DNA of 64,000 nt from Streptomyces fildesensis (GTDB lineage: Bacteria > Actinomycetota > Actinomycetes > Streptomycetales > Streptomycetaceae), in contig NZ_JAAIKO010000002.1 of the NCBI RefSeq assembly GCF_016107395.1, positions 124,001-188,000 of the forward strand, in the 5' to 3' direction. Below the pieces are notes generated by a model that worked only from the letters and a program-made list of their open reading frames with translations, was not told where the DNA came from and did not search any database. Both the position numbers and the translations under genes were made by a program. Positions 55,318 through 61,033 of the stretch are shown in pieces; the first letter of the stretch is position 1; each line of letters begins with the position of its first letter.

Positions 55318-56100
55318 ATGGCCGGACCGACCACCGCGGAACGCGGCGGGAAGGCGGAGCCGACCGCCCCCCCGCGTCGCACGCCCGCCCGCCGCAAGCG
55401 CGCGCGCCGCGCCGTGCTGATCCTGCTCGTCCTCGTCACCGTGCTGGCCGCCGCCGGGACATGGCTGGTCTATGGCTCGTCCTGGCTGCGGGCGCAGCAC
55501 GTCACGGTCAGCGGCACCAAGGTGCTCACCGCCGACGAGGTGCGCGCCGCCGCGGCCGTACCGCTCGGGGGACCGCTCGCCTCGGTCGACACCGGCGCCG
55601 TCGAACACCGGCTGCTCGCCGCCCTGCCGCGGATCGCCGAGGTGACCGTCGAACGGGACTGGCCGCACGGCATCGGCCTGAAAGTGACCGAGAGAACGCC
55701 GTCCGCGGTACTCAAGAGCGGCGAAAAGTTCATCGAAGTGGACGCGGAAGGCGTACGTTTCGCCACCGTCGTCACCGCGCCGGCCGGTGCGCCCCTCGTG
55801 GAATTGACTCCGGATCAGTCTCCGAGCCTTCTCCACTTCGGAACAAAGAGCCTGCTGCGGGCGGCCGTCGAAGTCTCCGCGAGTCTCCCCGATTCCGTCC
55901 GCAAGGATGCCCGTGTCATCAGGATGCGGTCCTATGACAGCGTCACCGTCGAACTCTCCGGCGGCCGGACGGTGGTGTGGGGGAGCTCCGAAGAGGGTGA
56001 GCAGAAGGCGTCGGTGCTGATCGCTCTGATGAAGGCGGCGAAAAACGCGAACAGATTCGATGTAAGTGCTCCCAGCGCCCCTGCGGCATCGGGAAGTTGA
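55318..56100 (+). CDS. ftsQ: Cell division protein FtsQ
   Basis: A 260-residue bitopic protein. A basic cytoplasmic tail of about 36 residues precedes one transmembrane helix (about 38-58). A POTRA domain (LRAQHVTVSGTKVLTADEV) and a beta domain follow, including RVVERDWP-like and VTERTPSAV segments. It joins FtsL and FtsB in the divisome. It starts with ATG behind AGGAAGGGG, 92 bp after murG. A 249-bp region with ftsZ promoter elements follows. Confidence 0.94.
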   Translation: MAGPTTAERGGKAEPTAPPRRTPARRKRARRAVLILLVLVTVLAAAGTWLVYGSSWLRAQHVTVSGTKVLTADEVRAAAAVPLGGPLASVDTGAVEHRLLAALPRIAEVTVERDWPHGIGLKVTERTPSAVLKSGEKFIEVDAEGVRFATVVTAPAGAPLVELTPDQSPSLLHFGTKSLLRAAVEVSASLPDSVRKDARVIRMRSYDSVTVELSGGRTVVWGSSEEGEQKASVLIALMKAAKNANRFDVSAPSAPAASGS

Positions 56101-56183
56101 CGCCGAGTATCCCGGTTCGCCCCCTGGTTCGCCCGACCGGGCCGTGATCACATAGGGTCAAAAGAAAAACGGGAGGTTCGGCG

Positions 56184-56258
56184 TGTTCGTTGAACGCACA
56201 CCGCTTGTCGACTTAGTGTCCTGTCCCAAGGAACGCATGGGACAGGCATACTGGTAAC
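56184..56258 (+). CDS. Possible leader ORF upstream of ftsZ
   Basis: A 24-codon ORF with GGGAGG 6 nt before its GTG. It begins [12 protein letters not shown] and ends at TAA. Codon 11 is TTA, which in Streptomyces needs the bldA tRNA. The stop overlaps the 5' arm of a hairpin. A likely promoter lies inside it, so only read-through mRNA from ftsQ would carry the whole ORF. It may be coincidental. Confidence 0.3.
56191..56220 (+). promoter_or_regulatory. Probable ftsZ promoter
   Basis: TTGAAC (56191-56196) and TAGTGT (56215-56220) are 18 bp apart, about 130 bp upstream of ftsZ. GTGTC at 56217-56221 is the complement of GACAC, the core bound by WhiA, a known activator of ftsZ in sporulation. 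Streptomyces ftsZ is known to have several promoters. Confidence 0.55.
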
Positions 56259-56280
56259 CCTAAACCTCAGCGTTAGGGTT
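56221..56280 (+). promoter_or_regulatory. Two hairpins in the ftsZ leader
   Basis: CTGTCCC (56221-56227) pairs with GGGACAG (56239-56245). AACCCTAA (56256-56263) pairs perfectly with TTAGGGTT (56273-56280). They lie 70-130 bp before the ftsZ start, downstream of the predicted promoter, and would be in its transcript. Their function is unknown. Confidence 0.5.
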
Positions 56281-56349
56281 CGGGGCAGCACCGGCGAACG
56301 TACCGACCGTCCCACAGGCATACGTAACTCGAGGCGAGAGGCCTTCGAC

Positions 56350-57570
56350 GTGGCAGCACCGCAGAACTACCTCGCAGTCATCAAGGTCGTCGGAATCGGC
56401 GGCGGTGGCGTCAATGCCATCAACCGGATGATCGAGGTCGGTCTCAAGGGCGTCGAGTTCATCGCGATCAACACCGATGCGCAGGCCCTCCTGATGAGCG
56501 ACGCCGACGTCAAGCTCGACGTCGGCCGCGAACTCACCCGCGGCCTCGGCGCCGGCGCGAACCCCGATGTCGGCCGCAAGGCCGCCGAGGACCACCGCGA
56601 AGAGATCGAAGAAGTGCTCAAGGGCGCAGACATGGTCTTCGTCACCGCGGGCGAGGGCGGCGGCACCGGTACCGGCGGCGCACCCGTGGTCGCGCATATC
56701 GCCCGCTCGCTGGGCGCCCTGACGATCGGTGTGGTCACCCGGCCCTTCACCTTCGAGGGACGTCGCCGCGCCAACCAGGCCGAGGACGGCATCGCCGGTC
56801 TCCGCGAAAATGTCGACACTCTCATCGTGATCCCGAACGACCGGCTGCTGTCCATCTCGGACCGCCAGGTCAGCGTGCTCGACGCGTTCCGGTCCGCGGA
56901 CCAGGTGCTGCTGTCCGGCGTGCAGGGGATCACCGATCTCATCACCACCCCGGGTCTGATCAACCTGGACTTCGCCGATGTGAAGTCCGTGATGTCCGAA
57001 GCAGGTTCCGCCCTGATGGGCATCGGTTCGGCCCGTGGCGACGACCGCGCGGTAGCGGCCGCGGAGATGGCCATCTCCTCGCCGCTGCTCGAAGCGTCCA
57101 TCGACGGCGCCCGCGGCGTGCTGCTCTCCATCTCCGGCGGCTCCGACCTCGGCCTGTTCGAGATCAACGAGTCCGCCCAGCTGGTGAGCGAGGCCGCGCA
57201 CCCCGAGGCCAACATCATCTTCGGTGCGGTCATCGATGACGCGCTCGGCGACGAGGTCCGGGTCACCGTGATCGCGGCCGGCTTCGACGGCGGCCAGCCG
57301 CCGCCCAAGGGCAACCGCGACAAGGTGCTCGGCGCGTACAGCGGTCGCGAGGAGACTCCCGCCACCGGACCTGCCCGGGTCGGCAGCCAGGCCGAGGCCC
57401 CGCGCCCGACCTCCTACGGCGGTCTCGGCAGTGTGCCGGTCCGTGCCGAGGAGCCGGAGCCGGTCGCTGAGGTCCCGCCGTCCCCGGTCACCCCGCCGCA
57501 CGTGCCGCCGGCCCGTCCGTACCAGGACTCCGCGGCCGAGGAGCTGGACGTACCCGATTTCCTGAAGTGA
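56350..57570 (+). CDS. ftsZ: Cell division GTPase FtsZ
   Basis: A 406-residue tubulin homologue that forms the Z-ring. The nucleotide-binding segments are [20 protein letters not shown] and the tubulin signature [15 protein letters not shown]. The T7 loop [11 protein letters not shown] follows. A variable linker of about 75 residues ends in the conserved C-terminal peptide LDVPDFLK, which binds SepF and FtsW in actinobacteria. It starts with GTG behind GAGAGG. In Streptomyces FtsZ makes the sporulation ladders. The ylmD gene usually found next is missing here. Confidence 0.97.
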   Translation: MAAPQNYLAVIKVVGIGGGGVNAINRMIEVGLKGVEFIAINTDAQALLMSDADVKLDVGRELTRGLGAGANPDVGRKAAEDHREEIEEVLKGADMVFVTAGEGGGTGTGGAPVVAHIARSLGALTIGVVTRPFTFEGRRRANQAEDGIAGLRENVDTLIVIPNDRLLSISDRQVSVLDAFRSADQVLLSGVQGITDLITTPGLINLDFADVKSVMSEAGSALMGIGSARGDDRAVAAAEMAISSPLLEASIDGARGVLLSISGGSDLGLFEINESAQLVSEAAHPEANIIFGAVIDDALGDEVRVTVIAAGFDGGQPPPKGNRDKVLGAYSGREETPATGPARVGSQAEAPRPTSYGGLGSVPVRAEEPEPVAEVPPSPVTPPHVPPARPYQDSAAEELDVPDFLK

Positions 57571-57641
57571 GCTTCCCTCAGTTCCCTGGGTGATGTGACC
57601 TTCTTGTCCCCTTGTTCGTGAAGTGGCCGGGTTCGGCCCCT

Positions 57642-57701
57642 CGGTGAACGGCGCGCATTTCGTCCCTCTTTACGGAGGGGCGCGATGAGCGCCGTTCGCT
57701 G
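57642..57701. repeat. Long inverted repeat in place of ylmD
   Basis: A 27-bp stem with two mismatches and a 6-nt loop: arms 57642-57668 and 57675-57701, including GAACGGCGC/GCGCCGTTC and CCCTC/GAGGG. It lies 71 bp after ftsZ. It can act as a terminator or processing site, uncoupling ftsZ from ylmE. It has no U-run. Confidence 0.8.
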
Positions 57702-57782
57702 TGTATCCGCCCAACTCGCCCGATTCGAGACGGCTATGGGTGAGATATCCCATGTTCGTATCATCGGATCGACTGAAGGAAC

Positions 57783-58514
57783 GTGAGCGAGGCAGTGACG
57801 GATCGCAAGGCCCAACTGGCCGCGAATCTGGCCCGGGTCGAGGAGCGCATCACCGCCGCGTGCGACGCGGCGGGCCGCGACCGCAAGGACGTGACGCTGG
57901 TGGTGGTCACCAAGACCTACCCCGCGAGCGATGTGCGTTTTCTCTCGGAACTCGGTGTTCAGCAGGTCGCGGAGAACCGCGACCAGGACGCCGCCCCGAA
58001 GGCTGCCGCGTGTGCGGATCTGCCGCTGACCTGGCATTTCGTGGGTCAGTTGCAGACCAATAAAGTCCGTTCCGTGGTCGGTTACGCCGATGTCGTGCAC
58101 TCCGTCGACCGGCTCCGGCTGGTCGGCGCGCTGTCCACCGCGGCGGTCGCCCGCGGCCGCGAGGTGGGCTGTCTGGTCCAGGTCGCCCTTGACACCGAGT
58201 CAGGAACCCAGGGCAGCAGGGGCGGAGTCGCGCCCGACGTCGTCGGCGGCCTCGCCGACGCGATCGCCGCGGCGCCGGGCCTCCGGCTCGACGGGCTGAT
58301 GACGGTCGCTCCGCTCGACGGCCCGTACCGGGGCCAACCCCGCGCCGCCTTCGATCGGCTGGCGGAAATCTCATCCGGCCTGCGCGCGGCCCATCCGGCT
58401 GCCACCATGGTCTCGGCAGGGATGAGCGCCGACCTGGAGCAGGCGGTGGCGGCGGGAGCGACACATGTACGCGTCGGTACTGCGGTACTCGGAGTCCGTC
58501 CCGGGCTCCGGTAA
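57783..58514 (+). CDS. ylmE: YggS/YlmE family PLP-binding protein
   Basis: A 243-residue pyridoxal-phosphate-binding homeostasis protein with an alanine-racemase-like N-terminal barrel and no racemase domain. The PLP lysine is K44 in VVTKTYPAS. Other segments are WHFVGQLQTNK, HSVDRL, LDGLMTVAP, SAGMSADLEQAV and THVRVGTAVLG. The GTG at 57783 is used, but AAGGA is only 2 nt away; the in-frame GTG at 57798 is an alternative. In Streptomyces this gene normally follows ylmD. An ATGGG-N8-CCCAT palindrome (57736-57753) lies upstream. Confidence 0.93.
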   Translation: MSEAVTDRKAQLAANLARVEERITAACDAAGRDRKDVTLVVVTKTYPASDVRFLSELGVQQVAENRDQDAAPKAAACADLPLTWHFVGQLQTNKVRSVVGYADVVHSVDRLRLVGALSTAAVARGREVGCLVQVALDTESGTQGSRGGVAPDVVGGLADAIAAAPGLRLDGLMTVAPLDGPYRGQPRAAFDRLAEISSGLRAAHPAATMVSAGMSADLEQAVAAGATHVRVGTAVLGVRPGLR

Positions 58515-58578
58515 CGTCACCAAACAAGTCGGACCACAGCAATAAATATGGTCTTTCCCCGCTGAGAGGACGCAGAGC

Positions 58579-59175
58579 ATGGCCGGCGCGATGCGCAAGA
58601 TGGCGGTCTACCTCGGCCTCGTGGAGGACGACGGGTACGACGGCCCGGGATTCGATCCCGACGACGAGTTCGAACCCGAGCCGGAGCCTGAGCGCAACCA
58701 CAGGCCACGCAGCCAGCACAATCAGCACAATGAGCTCGCCCAGCACCAGCCACAACGGGACGAACCGGCACGACTCGTCCATGCGCCGGCGCCCCGCGAA
58801 CCGCGGATCGCCCCAGTGGCGTCCATCACACCCGAACGTCACAGCATGGAGAAGAACGCACCGGTGATCATGCCCAAGGTCGTGTCCGAGCGTGAGCCCT
58901 ACCGGATCACCACACTTCACCCCCGCACGTACAACGAAGCCCGTACCATCGGGGAACACTTCCGCGAGGGCACACCGGTGATCATGAATCTGACGGAGAT
59001 GGACGACACGGACGCAAAGCGTCTTGTCGACTTCGCCGCCGGCCTGGTCTTCGGCCTGCACGGCAGCATCGAGCGGGTGACGCAGAAGGTGTTCCTGCTG
59101 TCGCCTGCTAACGTCGATGTCACGGCGGAGGACAAGGCCCGCATCGCCGAGGGCGGGTTCTTCAACCAGAGCTGA
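58579..59175 (+). CDS. sepF: Cell division protein SepF
   Basis: A 198-residue protein. An N-terminal amphipathic membrane-targeting helix ([18 protein letters not shown]) is followed by an acidic, His/Gln-rich linker (about 20-100). The SepF core (about 105-190) contains [19 protein letters not shown] and [16 protein letters not shown]. SepF anchors FtsZ to the membrane in actinobacteria, which lack FtsA. It starts with ATG after GAGAGGA, 64 bp after ylmE. Confidence 0.95.
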   Translation: MAGAMRKMAVYLGLVEDDGYDGPGFDPDDEFEPEPEPERNHRPRSQHNQHNELAQHQPQRDEPARLVHAPAPREPRIAPVASITPERHSMEKNAPVIMPKVVSEREPYRITTLHPRTYNEARTIGEHFREGTPVIMNLTEMDDTDAKRLVDFAAGLVFGLHGSIERVTQKVFLLSPANVDVTAEDKARIAEGGFFNQS

Positions 59176-59237
59176 GCACCACACACCGAGGAAATCCGGC
59201 CACCAGGCCGAAGGCGAGCAGGGGAGAGGGACGCGCG

Positions 59238-59522
59238 ATGAGCTACGCACTACAGGTGCTCTACATCGTGCTGATGTGCTTCCTGATCGTGCTGATCTTC
59301 CGGTTGGTGATGGATTACGTCTTCCAGTTCGCGCGCTCGTGGCAACCTGGGAAGCCGATGGTGGTGGTCCTTGAGGCCACCTACACTGTCACCGATCCGC
59401 CACTCAAGCTTCTGCGGCGGTTCATTCCGCCGCTGCGTCTCGGGGGCGTGGCGCTCGACCTGTCCTTCTTCGTATTGATGATCATCGTGCTCATCCTGCT
59501 CCGCGTTGTCGGGAGTCTGTGA
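59238..59522 (+). CDS. ylmG: YggT/YlmG family membrane protein
   Basis: A 94-residue protein with two transmembrane helices (about 5-27 and 68-90) separated by a short loop with the RRFIPPLRLGGVALDLSF motif. The YggT family is linked to division and membrane organisation, with an unclear mechanism. It starts with ATG behind AGGGGAGAGGG. Between sepF (62 bp upstream) and divIVA (49 bp downstream), it keeps the usual Gram-positive order. Confidence 0.93.
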   Translation: MSYALQVLYIVLMCFLIVLIFRLVMDYVFQFARSWQPGKPMVVVLEATYTVTDPPLKLLRRFIPPLRLGGVALDLSFFVLMIIVLILLRVVGSL

Positions 59523-59571
59523 TGAACGATGCGGACTCCCGATATGTCGACGATCACGTTGAGGTGAAGAG

Positions 59572-60744
59572 ATGCCGCTGACCCCCGAGGACGTGCGGAA
59601 CAAGCAGTTCACGACCGTCCGCCTCCGAGAAGGTTATGACGAGGACGAGGTCGACGCCTTCCTCGATGAGGTCGAGGGAGAGCTGACCAGGCTCCTACGA
59701 GAAAACGAGGACCTGCGGGCCAAACTGGCCGCGGCCACCCGAGCCGCCGCCCAGAACCAGCAGCAGGGCATGCGCAAGCCGGAGTCTCAGGACCGTCCGG
59801 TCCCCGCGGCCATATCCGGACCGCAGCCCGTGCCGCCGCAGCAGATGGGTCCGCCCCAGCAGATGGGGCAGCCCCAGCAGCAGTCCGGCGCACTGCAGCT
59901 GCCTGCCGGGCCGAGCGCCCAGCAGCACGGTCCCGGTCCGATGGGCCAGGGCCCCATGGGTCAGGGTCCGATGGGCCAGAACCAAATGGGTCAGGGTCCG
60001 ATGGGCCAGAACTCCATGGGCCAGCAGCACCCGATGCAGCAGCAGCACCCCATGCAGCAGCAGCATCCGATGCAGCAGCAGGGCCACCCCATGCAGCAGC
60101 AGTCGCCCGGCGGCGACAGCGCGGCGCGGGTTCTTTCGCTGGCGCAGCAGACCGCCGACCAGGCGATCGCGGAGGCCCGTTCCGAGGCCAACAAGATCGT
60201 CGGCGAGGCACGCAGCCGCGCCGAGGGCCTGGAGCGGGACGCCCGTGCCAAGGCTGACGCCCTGGAGCGGGACGCGCAGGAGAAGCACCGCGTAGCGATG
60301 GGCTCGCTGGAGTCCGCCCGCGCCACGCTGGAGCGCAAGGTCGAAGACCTGCGCGGCTTCGAGCGTGAGTACCGGACCCGTCTGAAGTCCTACCTGGAGA
60401 GCCAGCTGCGCCAGCTGGAGACCCAGGCGGACGACTCGCTGGCTCCGCCGCGTGCCCCGGCCGCCGCGTCGCTGCCCGCTCCGTCCTCCATGGGCGGCGG
60501 GACGATGGGCGGTGGCATGGCTCCGGCCGGTGCCGGTGCGATGGGTCACAACACCGGCCAGAACCCGTCGTACGGGAACCAGGGCATGGGCCACAGCGGC
60601 CCGAACCCGACGTACGGCGGCCAGCAGCAGATGTCTCCGGCCATGACGCAGCCGATGGCTCCGGTGCGGCCGCAGAGCCCGCAGCCGCTGCAGCAGGCGC
60701 CTACGCCGATGCGTGGCTTCCTGATCGACGAGGACGACAACTAG
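59572..60744 (+). CDS. divIVA: Polar growth protein DivIVA
   Basis: A 390-residue coiled-coil protein. The lipid-binding N-terminal domain (about 1-55) has [20 protein letters not shown] and [14 protein letters not shown] low-complexity linker (about 58-180) contains repeats of MGQGP and QHPMQQ. A long central coiled coil (about 190-285) is followed by a Gly/Met/Gln-rich tail. It drives tip extension in Streptomyces and is essential there. The ATG at 59572 follows GAGGTGAAGAG. A strong terminator follows the stop. Confidence 0.96.
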   Translation: MPLTPEDVRNKQFTTVRLREGYDEDEVDAFLDEVEGELTRLLRENEDLRAKLAAATRAAAQNQQQGMRKPESQDRPVPAAISGPQPVPPQQMGPPQQMGQPQQQSGALQLPAGPSAQQHGPGPMGQGPMGQGPMGQNQMGQGPMGQNSMGQQHPMQQQHPMQQQHPMQQQGHPMQQQSPGGDSAARVLSLAQQTADQAIAEARSEANKIVGEARSRAEGLERDARAKADALERDAQEKHRVAMGSLESARATLERKVEDLRGFEREYRTRLKSYLESQLRQLETQADDSLAPPRAPAAASLPAPSSMGGGTMGGGMAPAGAGAMGHNTGQNPSYGNQGMGHSGPNPTYGGQQQMSPAMTQPMAPVRPQSPQPLQQAPTPMRGFLIDEDDN

Positions 60745-60783
60745 TCGCCTGCCGCTCGGCGCGTCAGCGCCTGCGGCGGGCAT

Positions 60784-60825
60784 CGGGCCGGGCCCCTGGG
60801 GATTTCTCCCTTGGGGCCCGGCCCG
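60784..60825 (+). terminator. Terminator after divIVA
   Basis: CGGGCCGGGCCCC (60784-60796) pairs perfectly with GGGGCCCGGCCCG (60813-60825). Up to five further pairs form inside, and TTTTC follows. It is a strong Rho-independent-like terminator ending the dcw cluster. Confidence 0.92.
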
Positions 60826-60984
60826 TTTTCGTCGTCCGGTGCGTCGGTGGCTGCGGGGCCGGGCCCTCCGGCGTGGGAGTCCGAAATCGACTAGTGAGGG
60901 CCTGGCGGCCCACAAGTAGCTCGGCAGCATTTCGGACCCTCCACGCCTGCGGTCCCGGCCCCTCGCGTTCGAGCCCGGATATGG

Positions 60985-61027
60985 CGGAGGCCGCCGTCCC
61001 ACTTGGTGTGGTGGGCGGCGGCCTCCG
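60985..61027 (-). terminator. Terminator after ileS
   Basis: CGGAGGCCGCCG (60985-60996) and its exact complement (61016-61027) form a 12-bp stem. Five further pairs follow after a one-base bulge. It lies 6 bp beyond the ileS stop on the - strand. Nothing else is recognised in 60830-60984. Confidence 0.85.
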
Positions 61028-61033
61028 TGGTTT

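Noticed and set aside
58640-58680. tRNA-like GTTCGA sequences
   Set aside because: They lie inside sepF and there is no cloverleaf. No tRNA was found anywhere in the window.
59940-60110. CRISPR-like short repeats
   Set aside because: The repeats are in-frame codons for Met, Gly, Gln and Pro within divIVA, with no unique spacers.
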